Assembly (NCBI RefSeq): GCF_963082655.1
Contig: NC_081554.1
Span: 62,895,820-62,959,819, forward strand
Length of the DNA stretch: 64,000 nt
Reading direction: 5' to 3'
DNA from: Stomoxys calcitrans
Taxonomy: Eukaryota > Arthropoda > Insecta > Diptera > Muscidae
The notes beneath the pieces were generated by a model that was given only the letters and a program-made list of their open reading frames with translations, had not been told where the DNA came from and made no database searches. The translations under genes and the position numbers were made by a program. Positions 44,509-55,994 of this stretch are shown here, piece by piece (within the stretch, counting starts at the first letter, position 1; each line of letters opens with the position of its first letter).

Positions 44509-46850
44509 AAGGCGTTAAGTTCCGCCGGGCCTCAGGTATACATGTAAACCACCCTTTGTAATTATCCGTTGAAAAATGAATAATTTTTTTACCCATAGCA
44601 GCTATGCCGAAATATGGTCCGATTTGAACCAAATTCAGTACGGACATTGAGTGGTCTTAAGGTACAAGTCATTGTTCAATTTTGTAGAAGAAAATATTGG
44701 TCTTTTTGGCAGCTTTATCCAAATATAGACCGATCTGGACCATATACGACATGGATGTCGATATTTACATTGTACAATAAATGTGCCTTTTATGGGCCCA
44801 TAACTTTTAATCGAGAGATCGGTCTATATGGCAGGTATATTCAAATCTGGACCGATCTGAGCCAAATTAAAAAATGATGTCGAACGGCCTAACACAATTC
44901 ACTGTTCGGCGAAATCGGACAATAAATGCCCCTTTTATCGTCCAAGACCTTTAATCGAGAGATCGGTGTATATGGCAGCTATATCCAAATCTGGACCAAT
45001 CTGGTCCAAATTGCGGAAATATATAGAAGGGTCTAATACAACTCACTGTCCCAACTTCCGGCGACATCGGACAGTAAATACGCCTTTATGGGCCCAAGAC
45101 CTTAAATCGAGAGATCGGTCTATATGGCAGCTTTATCCAAATCTGGACCGATCAAGGCCAAAGAAAAAAATATGTCGAATATTTTACGTAACACAACTCA
45201 CTGACCTAAATTTCAGCGAAATTGGCCAATAAATGCGCTTATGTGTCCAAGGCCTTAAAGTGGCAGAACGGTATATATTGAGCCAAATCCGGACCGATCT
45301 GGGCCAAATTGCAGAAAGATATCGAGAAGCTTAACGTTACTCTCTGTCGCAAATTTCGGCGAAATTGTGCCCTATAGTAGCTTAAGATATATATGAGAGC
45401 TATATCAGGTTATGGACCGATTCAGGCCATATTAAACACGTATATTAAAGACATACAAGAAGCCGTTGTGCAAAATGTCAGCCAAATCGGATAAGAATTT
45501 TTCCCTCTAGAGGCTCAAGAAGTATAATCGGAAGATCGGTTTATATTGGAACCGATTTAGTCCATACTTGGCGCAGTTGTTGATGGTCTAACCAAAACAC
45601 TTGGTGGAAAATTTCAGCCAAATTGGATAATAATTACGCCCTCTAGAGGCTCAAAAATTTAAGATATTTACATGGGAGTTATATCAGCAAATGGACCGAT
45701 TTGAGCCATACTGGGCACAGTGGTGGATGGTGAAACTAAAACACTTCATGCAAAATGTCAGCCAGATCGGATAACTATTGCACCCTCTAGAGGCTTAAGA
45801 AGTCAAGATACGATATCGGTTTATATGGCAGCTTTATCCACTTACGAACCGATGATGGACCACACTTGGCACTGTTGTTGAAAGTCAAAATTAAACACTT
45901 GGAGCAAAATGTCAGCCTAATCGGATAATAATTGCGCCCCTGGCGGCTCAAGAAGTCAAGATCTGAGATCCATTTATATGAGAGCTACATCAGGTAATGA
46001 TTTGATTTAGACCATACTTGGGGCAGTTGTTGATGGTCAAACCAAAACATTTGGTGCAAGATTTCAGCCATATCGGATAATAATTACGCCCTCAAGCGGC
46101 TCAAGAAGTCAACATCCGAAATCGGTTTATATGGGAGTTATATCAGGTTATGATCCGCTTTAGACCATATTTGGCAGAGTTATTGGAGGTTAAAATAAAA
46201 CACTTGATGCACAATTTCAGCCAAATCGGATGATAACTGTGCCCTCTAGAGACACAACAAGTCAAGATCCGAAATCGGTTTACATGGGAGTTATATCATG
46301 TTACGAAACGATTTGTTAACGGACGAACCAAAACACTTGGTGAAAGATTTCAGCAAAATCGAATAATAATTGCACCCTCTAGCGGTTTAAGAAGTCAAGA
46401 TCCGAGATCGGTTTATATGGAAGCTATATCAGGTTGTGATCCGATTTAGACCATACTTGGCATAGTTTTTGAAAGTCAAAATAGAACATTTGGTTCAAAA
46501 TTTCAGCTAAATCGGCTAAGAATTGAGCCTTCTAGAGTCTTAAGAAGTCAAGCTCCGATATCGGTTTATATGGCAGCTCCACCAAACCAAGGACCGATAT
46601 GCCCCATTTACCATACGAACCAACCTGCACTAATAAGAAGTATTTGTACGAAATTTTAAGCACCTAGCTTTACTATTTCGGAGGTTAGCATGCTTTCGAT
46701 ATGCCTGTCTGTCGAAAGCATGCTAACAGATAGACGGAAGGACGGACGGACGATTACTAAATCGACTAGGAATGTCAAGACGATCAAGAATATAAATACT
46801 TTGTTGGGATTCAAATCAATATTTCGATGTGTTTCAAACGAAAGGGTATA
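44509..46850 (+). mobile_element. Chimeric INE: B-type head, A-type body and tail
   Basis: The head (AACAAGTAAAAAGGCGTTAAG in parts, CCGCCGGGCC) and units to about 45375 are INE-B (CTTAAATCGAGAGATCGGTC). From about 45390 the units are INE-A (TCAAGAAGTCAAGAT), up to an INE-A tail with (GTCY)n at 46735-46752 and AAAGGGTATA. The terminal hairpin arm is damaged. Confidence 0.7.
46684..46727. repeat. 16-bp perfect inverted repeat in an INE tail
   Basis: GTTAGCATGCTTTCGA (46684-46699) and its exact reverse complement (46712-46727) flank 12 bp. Other INE-A tails have only the first arm. Confidence 0.9.
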
Positions 46851-47466
46851 AAAACATACGAAAAGGCAGTCAGACTGCGTTTAGAATTCCTGAAGAACTG
46901 ACGTAACAAAAATTCCCTCAGAATGTCGAACAGAAATCGGAACGAACTCGGTGAGATCTTGTCAGAGGACTTCAGAATTTGTTCAGATTTGTCTGACATC
47001 AGAAATTTGACAGATGGTAATCAGGGTCATTTTACCAGGGCGAGAAAAATAAACAAAATGCATAGAATGATTTTTAGCCCAACAGTTTGTCATCTCAAAG
47101 ACTGATCGACCTGAAGGCAACAAAAGAACGGAGTACTCGATTTCCGTTCAGCGACAGTGATACATTGGTAGTCCACAAAGTGGTATGCAATATGGAGACC
47201 TTTTTTCAACAGAACTTGTATTCAATGGCAGCCTTCACGATATGGATGAGGCTTTTAACAATGAAAAAGTCTTACAAATGCAAATTTTATTGATATTTTT
47301 CTTAAAATTTTCTAAAGACAAAATTTCAATGCAAATTTCTCTTAAAAAAAAATTCAATGAGATTTTTTGTCATTGTTCTTTGCATGAGTCGTTCAAGCGG
47401 CAACCCTGTTTGTAGACTTCGTGATGTTCCTCTAATTGCTACACTAACTCATGCCCCCACTCACTG

Positions 47467-47489
47467 ACACACACACACACACACACACA
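47467..47489 (+). repeat. (CA)n microsatellite
   Basis: About eleven uninterrupted CA dinucleotides. Confidence 0.9.
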
Positions 47490-48052
47490 TTGTAACATTC
47501 ACAATCGTTAGCTTCGCATACTCACACATATCTGTGTATCTTCTCCCACATCAAACGAACGAGAATACCAACGGTAACAAAAAAAAAAATGCATTTTGTC
47601 GATAACTAATCATTACTAACTGTCAAATACAATGAAGCCAGCCAACTCTCTTTTTCTCACACTTACACACACGCACACTTTAAGCCAAAGAGACCCGAAC
47701 AGTTAGAAAGTGACTGTGACTCACATGCAACCAACAATGAACGAAACGCTGAGTTGAGCTCCCAATCGACATTGTATCGTTGCTGTTCATTCGTCGTCGC
47801 TCCACATAATGCCCGATAAATGGCTAAATATATATTCTCGTATATCGCCAGGCGGAAGGAAGGATATACACCATGACTACCGTTAACGATTCACTGACCA
47901 CCAAACTAGAGACACACTTGCACACCAGTTTATTTACATACACTCACAATGACCGATTATTGCATGCGAAGGACGAGAGACAGAGCGGAAAACAAATAGG
48001 TACGCTTTAATCGGTCACTCAGTTAAGTATGCATATGTCCATTCAGCCATTC

Positions 48053-48078
48053 ATCTATCTATCCATCCATCCATCCAA
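48053..48078 (+). repeat. (ATCC/ATCT)n microsatellite
   Basis: ATCTATCTATCCATCCATCC continues as a short imperfect tetranucleotide run. Confidence 0.8.
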
Positions 48079-48180
48079 CTATTAGTTCCTTGGCAGATTG
48101 ACGCAGGGATGGATTTGTGGTAGGGGATACTATGGAGGAATTTTTGAGGCAGGCCAAAACTTGTGTGCCCTCAATTACAA

Positions 48181-48437
48181 TAGTTTAGGTTAGTCCGTCC
48201 CATGCTTCCTTGGGCATACACCTTAGCCAGTAATGGGCTTGTTGTACGCTTCAAAAGCTAATACTAAGCAACCTCGAAAAAGAAAATCTTAGTCAGGAGT
48301 TCCGACCTGCTTACAAAATTCCCAATTATTTTCCATACTACGCCCCTAAGTTGGTTCATGTCTGGTATTGAGTCTCCACCTAATTGCCGGTATGTGGTAG
48401 CCACGAAAACCGGGCAATGAAATAGGCAATGCTCCGA
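48181..48437 (-). mobile_element. LINE-A 3' end with part of its C-terminal region
   Basis: The plus strand starts TTTAGGTTAG, then CCATGCTTCCTTGGGCATAC and TAATGGGCTTGTTGT (3' UTR, reversed). Next comes the coding end (AGTTGGTTCATGTCTGG, AAAACCGGGCAATGAAATAG). Diverged from the 14 kb copy. Confidence 0.7.
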
Positions 48438-48670
48438 CGCACAGTGGGTTAGAACCGAAAAAAAAAAACAATTAAAATATATGGCATGTGAGAACGGGAT
48501 GAGATATCACTTTGAAATTTGGAATGGTTAGAGCTGAAGTGTAAGCGAGGTCATGTACAAAATTCCAAGGCCGGGAAGCCTTTTGGCAGGCCGCTAAAGT
48601 TGGTCATCACGGTATTTCGAAAATTTGTTGGGGCTGCCAAATCTTTCCGATTTTCAAATATTTTTCCTGG
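48438..48670 (+). repeat. Family E dispersed repeat
   Basis: Starts CACAGTGGGTTAGAACCG and continues with TATGGCATGTGAGAACGGG and GGCAGGCCGCTAAAGTTGG. Colinear with 2316-2530. Confidence 0.55.
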
Positions 48671-48854
48671 ATAGTGTTCAAAAATACCTACAAAAAGTCC
48701 CCTTGAGGTCTATTATATCTCGTCTTGTTTCGGGGATATTCGACTTTTTACTTATTTCTTTTCCAATTTTGACCTAGACCGGCTTCGTATTTTGCAATTA
48801 ACAAAGCCGGTTGTGTTTCGATTTTAATTTTTAAGCAAGGTTTGGGTTCGTATT

Positions 48855-50113
48855 AAAAAAGTTCGGCCGGGCCGAATCTTATACACCCTTCACCATGGAT
48901 CGCAATCGTCAGCTTCTCGAATAGCGTGGTATTTGTTATCCAAAGGATAATGGATAACAATTGCCACGATATTCGAGACATGTCAGGTTATGGACCGATT
49001 CCGTCCATACTTGGTTTGGATATTGGAGAATATAGTACAAGTCATTGTGCAACATTTCAGCCAAATCAGTTAAGACTTGCGACCTCTATAAGCTCAAGAA
49101 GTAATATCGGGAGATCGGTTTATATAACAGCTAGGCTAGGTTATGGACTGATTTAGACCATACAGCACAGTTCCAAAAGTCACATCTAAACGACATGTGC
49201 AACATTTCAACTCAAGAATTATAATTGGGACATCGGTTTATATGGCGGCTATATCAGGATATGGACTGATTTAGACCATACTTGACACAGTTGTTAGAAG
49301 TAAAAAAAAAAAACACTTCATGCTAAATTTCGACCAAATCGGATAAGAATTACGCCCTCTAGAAGCTCAAGAAGTCAAGAGCTAAGATCTGTTTATATAG
49401 CAGCAGGTTATGAACCGATTTGAACCATACTTAGCACAGTTATTGGAAGTCATAACGAAACACGTCACGCAAAATTTCAGCCAAATCGGATAGGAATTGC
49501 GCCATCTAGAGGCTCAAGAAGTGAAGATTCAAAATCTATTTATATGGCGGCTATATCAGGTTATAGACTGACTTAGACCATACTAAACACAGTTATTGAG
49601 AGTCATACCAGAACACTTCATGCAAAATTTCAGCCAAATCGGATAAGATTAGAAGCCTAAAAGCTCTACAAGTCAAGACCCAAGGTCGGTTTATACGACA
49701 GCTATATCAGATTATAGACCGGTTTAGACCATACTTAGCACAGTTGTCAGAAGTGATACCAAAACACTACGCGCAAAATTTCAACCAAATCGGATAGGAA
49801 TTGCGCCCTCTAGAAGCTCAAGAAGTCAAGACCCAAGATCGGTTTATGTGGCAGCTATATCAAAACATGGACCGATTTGGAAGATTTACAATCCCAACCG
49901 ACCTACACTAATAAGAAGTAGCGTCACTCCTTCGAAAGTTAGCGTGCTTTCGACAGGCGGACGGACGGACAGACATGGCAAGATCGACTTAAAATGTCAT
50001 GACGATCAAGAATATATATATATACTTTATGGGGTCTTAGGCGCATATTTCGAGATGTTACAAACGGAATGACGAAATTAGCATCCATCCTCCATCCTAT
50101 AGTGGAGGGTATA
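48855..50113 (+). mobile_element. INE-A, full body, trimmed head
   Basis: Begins in the palindrome (GTTCGGCCGGGCCGAA), skipping ACAAGTAAAAGC. About seven units, several with internal deletions, then a complete tail (GGCGGACGGACGGACAG, TATATATATATA) and TAGTGGAGGGTATA. Confidence 0.75.
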
Positions 50114-50745
50114 AAATGTGAAAGAAGTAAATTTTTTTTTTGAGTTTTTCGTCAAAAATGTATTTCCATGGATTAGTCTTTAATGAAAAAACTTACTTAA
50201 ATGCCTCTTTTTTTCTACTTTTTGTGAAGAAGATGGCTTTTAAATGAAATTTGAACAAGACATGTCAACTTAAATGGGTGCTATATGTTCGTCAAAATAG
50301 ACAATATTTTATTCAAAAATTAGAAAAACCCCTCGGGGTCTCAAATGCCAAAGGCTAGATCCCCCATTTGGAGACTTGTTTTTTTCCCCTAAATCAGAAA
50401 ATTTTTTGCACCTAACTAAATTCCACAGCAAATTTACAAAAAAATTCCGATGTGGAAACTATCTTTGTCCAAAATGGGTATTTTTGTTAAAAAAAATAAG
50501 GCCGTCTTTATTTTTTATGTTTGAAAGACACTTTTAGCTGCAAAAAATTAATTCTCTCTCGATTTGTCAATAAAATTTTTTCGATTTGAATTTTCGTTTT
50601 CAGAAAATTGAATTTTTTTTGAAATCGGACCACAAACGAAGTCTTGGCAGCCCCTACAAAATTTTCCAAATACCAAGGTGAACAAATTTAGGAGCCTACT
50701 AAAAGGCGCCCGGTCAATCAAGGTCCTTGAAATTTTGCACGCAAT
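50114..50745 (-). repeat. Family E-like sequence, reverse
   Basis: ACGAAGTCTTGGCAGCCCC, ATTTTCCAAATACC and GGCGCCCGGTCAATCAAGG match family E in reverse near 50630-50740. The rest is AT-rich and only loosely similar. Confidence 0.4.
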
Positions 50746-50754
50746 CTTGCTAAC

Positions 50755-52185
50755 ACCTCAGCTAATCATTTAAAATGGTGCCACATTTGGATATCAGATT
50801 CGTATTCTACTCCCAAATACCTTTGTATTAACCCCATATTGCGATGATCAGTAAATACCTGCTGTTTGTGGGTGTTTTGGGAAAGGGTTAAAACCCCAGA
50901 AAATTGGTCCCGAAAGTGGTTGTTAATTTCGTGCTCTACACCCCAATACCTTTCATTTGAACACCATATTGACATGGACGGTAAATATGTGTGATTTAGT
51001 GAGCGGGGTGGTCCGCAAAATACTTAGCTCAGAAAATAAATCAGCATCGTGTTCTACTTTCAAATATCATGTACTTGAACCCCATATTGCCGTTGGACTC
51101 AAAATTGGATAGCATATTCGATTTCTAATCTCAAATAGCTTTCATTTAAACCCCTTATTGCAAACGTCAGCAAATACGTCCGGTTTGGGGTATGGACCCA
51201 AAAAACTAACAATATCAAGCTCCACTCTCTTTAAGCTCCAAATTGTCTAGGTGAGCAAATATGTCCTACTTGGCGGTTTTTATTGTGGTGGGATGTCCCT
51301 TAGACAGTTGGTACCGAATATTGAAATCACATTAATGGTCTACTCCCAAATACTTTTCATTTGAGGCCCATATTTCCATAGTCGGCAAACATCTCCGCTT
51401 CGATGGGTGTTTTGTGGGATGGGGCGGCCACTCAGCGACTTGGCTTTGAAAATATATATCAGATTCGTGTTCTACTCGTTTCTGGGGAGAGGCGGCCTCA
51501 CAAACACTTGGTCCCACATTTGATATCAGATTCGTATTCTTCTCTCAAGTACCTTTTATTTGAGCCCCATATTGCCAGGGTCTGTAAATAAGTCCTATTT
51601 GTGGCTGTTTTGTGGAAGGGGTGTACCCCCAGAAACTTAGTCCCTCATTTGGATACCAGATTTGTATTCTACTCGCAAATACCTCTCATTTGAGTCCTAT
51701 ATTGCCAAGGTCGGTAAATATGTCCGATTTAGGGGGGTTGGGGTGATCCCCCAAACACTTAGTCCGACAATTGGATATCAGATACGTTTTCTTATCTTAA
51801 ATACCTATAATTTGGGTCCCATATTATTGTGTTTGATCAATAAATATATTTTGTAGGTTTTTGTGGTGGACGGCCCCCTTAGGTACCCTATCCGAAATTT
51901 GAACATTAAATTTTTAATTTGTATGTTACTTTAAAAAAAGAGCACACAAAATTTCGCTAAATTCGCAAAACCCCTCTCCGAAATCTGGCATTTTTGAAAA
52001 TTAAGGTAAGGGGGAGGGTCCGCCCCCCCCCCCTCTTCGGATATCAAAAAATTAAGTAGCCTATTTTCACCACGGGTCCATAGGGCAATATCTGGGAAAA
52101 TTTCAAGAATATCGTTTTTGAGTCTATACGAAAGATACATACAAACAAACAAACGCAAATTCTTTTTTATATAAAGAAGAAGAAG
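50755..52185 (+). mobile_element. Family D element, long copy
   Basis: Many degenerate units with CCCCATATTG, GGTAAATATGTCCGATTTAG and TTGGATATCAGATTCG; spacing of the CATATT landmark varies from 71 to 130 bp. The 3' end has AAGGGGGAGGGTCCGCCCC at 52008, AATATCGTTTTTGAGTC and CAAACAAACAAACGCAAATTC. Confidence 0.6.
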
Positions 52186-52191
52186 ATTGCT

Positions 52192-52425
52192 GTCATATAC
52201 ACCGATATCCCGACTAAGGGTCTGAAACCCATAAAAGCTTAATTTATTCCCCGATTTCGCTGATATTTTGAATTGTGAGCTGTTTTAAGCCTCTCAACAT
52301 CTAACCCAAATATGGATCAGATCGAAAGATATTTAAATATAGCTTCTATAAAGACCCATCTGACGATTTAGGGTCTGAAGCCCATAAAAGTCTTATTTTT
52401 TACCCGATTTCGTTGAAATTTCAAA
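52192..52425 (-). mobile_element. INE-B unit fragment
   Basis: CTGTCATATACACCGATAT, GGGTCTGAAACCCATAAAAG and a second GGGTCTGAAGCCCATAAAAG define about one and a half reverse INE-B units, 153 bp apart within error. Confidence 0.6.
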
Positions 52426-52454
52426 AAAAAAAAAATCCTGAAATTAAAAAAATT

Positions 52455-52545
52455 CGGCTTAGTCCGACCGAGATTCGAACCTGAACACACCGAGCAAGAG
52501 CGCGAGTGAGAGCCGTTGTCTAGCAATCGAAGCCATCAATACAAC
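52455..52545 (-). mobile_element. Possible second tRNA-like head
   Basis: On the minus strand GGTTCGAATCTCGGTCGGAC contains a good Pol III B box. It is preceded by GATGGCTTCGATTGCTAGAC and a GC-rich GCTCTCACTCGCGCTC stretch. It is unlike the main SINE. The A box is poor, so this is a candidate only. Confidence 0.35.
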
Positions 52546-52639
52546 TTCCAACAGATGCACAGAATTATGTGTATGTATACATGGGAGTAGTGTAATTGTG
52601 TAGACAAAAAATCTGGCATTACCCAAAAACACATGCATT

Positions 52640-53430
52640 GGGAAAAGTACAGCTAACAGGCAGGGTTGTCGAGCGTGGTTAATGTGGTATTTATATCCTA
52701 GAGACACAATTTCTCAATAAATTCGGCGTAAGTACAACATACAAACGTACGGCCCCTGAAGCCTTCACACCTTATATGACCGAAGAGTAATTCTAACCAA
52801 ATTACGAAATGTGTCCCATAGAGGTTGGTGTGTGGCGATCTCTGACTTTCCTTTTCTATATGCAAAGAAAACCTCCGATCATTGAGCTCGACTCGCAAGT
52901 GAAATAAACTAAAATTTTTCAAGTTTAAGAAAAAATTCAAATATTGAGAAAAATTCAAAGAAACAAAACCACATCTATTTGGTAAAGTACAGCTATCAGG
53001 CAGGGTTGTCGAGCGTGGTTAATGTGGTATTTATATCCTAGAGGCGTTTTCGCAATAAATTCGGTATAAGTACAACATACAAACGTACGGCCCTTGAAGC
53101 CTTGATACCTTATATGACCGATGAGTAATTCTAACCACATTTAGAAACGTGTCCCATAGTGGTTGGTGTGTGTTGGTATCTCTGGCTATACTTTTCGATT
53201 TGCAAATAAAATTTTCGGTAATTGAGCTTGTCTCGAAAGAGAAATACGATTCAAATACAACATACCAACGCACGGCCCGGGAAGCCATCACATCTAATAT
53301 GGTTAGAAAGTCTTCTAACCAAAGGCGAAACGCGACCCATAATGGTTGGAGTGTGTTGCTATCTCTGGCTTTCCGTTTTTTTGCAAAAAAAATCTCCGAT
53401 TCTTGAGCACATCACGAAAGAGAAACAAAC
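52640..53430. repeat. Unidentified tandem triplicate, about 340-bp unit
   Basis: GTACAGCTAACAGGCAGGG at 52647 and its variant at 52987 start two copies, 340 bp apart. A third, 5'-shortened copy starts at about 53250 with ACAACATACCAACGCACGG, 185 bp after the matching point of copy 2. All contain ACGGCCC.TGAAGCC, TCTAACCA and TGGTTGG(T/A)GTGTG. No long reading frame is kept across copies. Confidence 0.7.
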
Positions 53431-53686
53431 AAAAATTGTAAAATTAAATGATCTTCGCCCTAACAGGCCAAAAACTTGAAAAAATTAAATTTTCCAAGTT
53501 TGAGAAAAAAATTCAAATATTGAAAAAAATTCCAGGATTGAACAAAATTTTCAAATTCAGTAGATTTTTTTTTTTTTAATTTCGGGATTTTGATAAAGTT
53601 TTTAAATCTAATCAAAATTTGGAAATTCGCTCAAATTAGAAAAAATCCTCTGAGTTTCCTCAAATGCTCAATAAATATCCCTTAGT

Positions 53687-54011
53687 GCAAAATTTTGCAA
53701 ACTTTGCCTATGAACATTCCACCAAGAAACAAGGACAAACTTCTCACATATCAATGAGTGCAGCCCGATTCAAGTTTTTAAGCTCAATGATAAGGGGCCT
53801 CCTTCTTATAGCCGAGTCCGAACGGCGTGCCTCAGTGCGACACCTCTTTGGAGAGAAGTTTTACATGGCATAGTACCTCACAAATGTTGCCAGCATTAGG
53901 AGGAGAAAACCACCGCTGAACATTTTTTCTGATGGTCTTGTCAGGATTCGAACCCCGGCGTTTAGCGTCATAGGCGGACATGCTAACCTCTGCGCTACGG
54001 TGGCCTTCAAT
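53687..54011 (-). mobile_element. tRNA-derived SINE, full length
   Basis: The best-preserved copy, 325 bp, flanked by TCCCTTAGT at 53678-53686 and 54012-54020. On the minus strand the A-box region TAGCGCAGAGGTTAGCATG lies about 35 bp upstream of a perfect B box (53944-53954). The body has the CGGCTATAAGAAGG block and ends CATAGGCAAAGTTTGC. Confidence 0.85.
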
Positions 54012-54020
54012 TCCCTTAGT

Positions 54021-54954
54021 ATTTATTAAAAAATCGCTTATATATCGTTCAATATACCATTGGTATCCCCCCTTTTCCCCAATGTAAATTCTAGCAGCCC
54101 ATAACACACACTATTATCCTGTTATAATGGCCATATTAAAATTCCTGAAAAATCTTTGCTGGCTTTTTCCAGCAATTTAGACCATAAACTAATATCCGCT
54201 AACAACCATGAATACTTGCAACACGCGTAGCTGCCTTCTCTCTGGCCTGGTTTAGTAAGTTGGCTTAGTTGAGAACATAAAACAGTTCATACCAAGGTTT
54301 ATTTATTTATTCAACGTCATAAACTATTTAAAAAATAAATGAGGTTACAAATAAAGGACTCTGTCTGTGTGTGGCCTAATAATACAACCAAATTACAATG
54401 ACCACATGTACAAGAGGGAGAACGAGAGAGAGAGAGCTAAGAGTTTACCTTACGTCCGCCATACGTCCGTCAGTCTTTGCGTTATAAACAACTCATCCCA
54501 ACCAAGTGTAGCGAAACCACAAAATACCACCCACTTAACACACACACACACACACAAACAATTTATAACTGCCACCGACAACAGCAGGATTCTAGTGTTA
54601 TAACGCTTACGCAGCGCAATTGACCAAATAGCCAGCCCGGCAGAATGCTGTTTTATAAGCCGAATGTATGGTAGCCAGTGCTCGCTATCGCGCTGAATGT
54701 TGTTCGCGACCAACTTAACTATTTGAACAGACACGCACGTGTGAATAAACCAGAGTCCGTTCTGTTAAGGGCTTTATTTGCCTGCGGTGAAAATCGAAAA
54801 ATTCCACATTATAAAATAATAAAGGCAAAGAGTTATGCACATGTATTGAACACATGAACATAACACATATACATATGCAACATATTTCATTTGTAAGGAT
54901 ACGAAAGTGGATAATAGGGTGTGCAGAAGTATTGGGTAGTTCGATTATAATGGG
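54021..54954. other. Unique DNA with short microsatellites
   Basis: Holds GAGAGA (54424-54436) and CACACA (54538-54556) runs. No coding feature that I can support; LINE-B sequence begins at about 54955. Confidence 0.45.
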
Positions 54955-55990
54955 GTGCAATTAAAATGTAAAAGTAGAAAACCAAGTACGGAGTCAGTCA
55001 AAAGGTTGCGGTCACCTGGAGGCCATCCCATGCCCAAAAGAACAAGCGCGAACAATAGTAAGATGGGTCCAAGAAACTTTGCTAATGTCGCTAGGGACAG
55101 TTTGGTGATGGTAGTTGTCGACAAGGGGGAAGAGATTAGCATGTCCGCCTATGACGCTGAACGCCTGGGTTCGAATCCTGGCGAGACCATCAGTTTGGTT
55201 TTCCCCTCCTAATGCTGGCAACATTTGTGAGGTACTATGCCATGTAAAACTTCTCTCCAAAGAGGTGTCGCACTGCGGCACGCCGTTCGAACTCGGCTAT
55301 AAAAAGGTGGCCCCTTATCATTGAGTTTAAACTTGAATCGGGCTGCACTCATTGATATGTGAGAAGTTTGCCCCTGTTCCTTAGTGGAATGTTCATGGGC
55401 AAAATTTGAAATTCGAAGTTGTCGACAAGGGAGAAGAACAAGCCTTCATTCCTAGGAATAATTGGAGTGAGATAGTCAATGGACTGTCATCAGTATACTT
55501 CGATGTGCTTGCGGAGTTTCCTGGGTCTCCTCCAGTTTGTGACGATGCAGGCTGTTAGCGGGGCCGATACAGACTAATTTCCTTCGACAATCAAGGCTCA
55601 ATTGAAATGTATCGTTGTGGGCTAAAAAAGATTGGTGAGATCTAGCCAGGTGCATCACTAGATTTAGTCAAGAAAGAAGACATTCCTTCTCGACCAATGG
55701 CGAATGCTTGGTAACCAAAGATTCCCCCAGATCCTGAATCGATACTAGGAAGACTAAGGAAATGTAAACCCAATCTTTCAACCACCGACTGGAGGATTGG
55801 TAGATTGGATGAGGCTGATGGTAACCGGAGACATGCAGTACTCGTACTAAACTTCGGCTTTCACAGACCTCAACAAAACTGAAGGAGTTGTATCCTATGG
55901 ATTCAACAAGTTGAGACTGAAGGTCTATAGGGGCGATGGGCTTAGGGAATCAGGAGACGACTCAGCAGTTGTTGCTGAACACTTGCCTGA
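54955..55990 (+). pseudogene. LINE-B ORF1 (DUF4780-like), SINE-interrupted
   Basis: The frame before the SINE ends NFANVARDSLVMVVVDKG (about 55072-55127). After it, ORF1 continues with NNWSEIVNGLSSVYFDVLAE (about 55457) and then FDNQGSIEMYRCGLKKIGEI, followed by IPSRPMANAW and LGRLRKCKPNLSTTDWRIGR. This resembles the DUF4780 domain common in insect LINE ORF1 proteins, which bind element RNA. At least three stops are present (after DDAGC, KKIGEI and MANAW). LRLKVYRGDGLRESG at 55911 starts the C-terminal tail. Domain assignment is from memory of the family. Confidence 0.65.
55128..55416 (+). mobile_element. SINE inserted in LINE-B ORF1
   Basis: Flanked by a perfect 15-bp duplication, AGTTGTCGACAAGGG, at 55113-55127 and 55417-55431. 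The first few bases of the head are missing (it starts GGAAGAGATTAGC). B box at 55168-55178. Body complete, ending GGGCAAAATTTGAAATTCGA. Confidence 0.9.
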
Positions 55991-55994
55991 GGAA

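Larger units (their letters stand above)
46851..48180. other. Mostly unique DNA with microsatellites
   Basis: 46860-47000 has GAATTC/TTCAGA dyads like those at 43951. Later parts hold (CA)n at 47467-47489 and ATCC repeats at 48053-48078. No coding feature that I recognise. Confidence 0.45.

Noticed and set aside
52640..53430. Short frames on both strands of the triplicate repeat as a gene family
   Set aside because: The frames do not stay open in matching positions of the three units.
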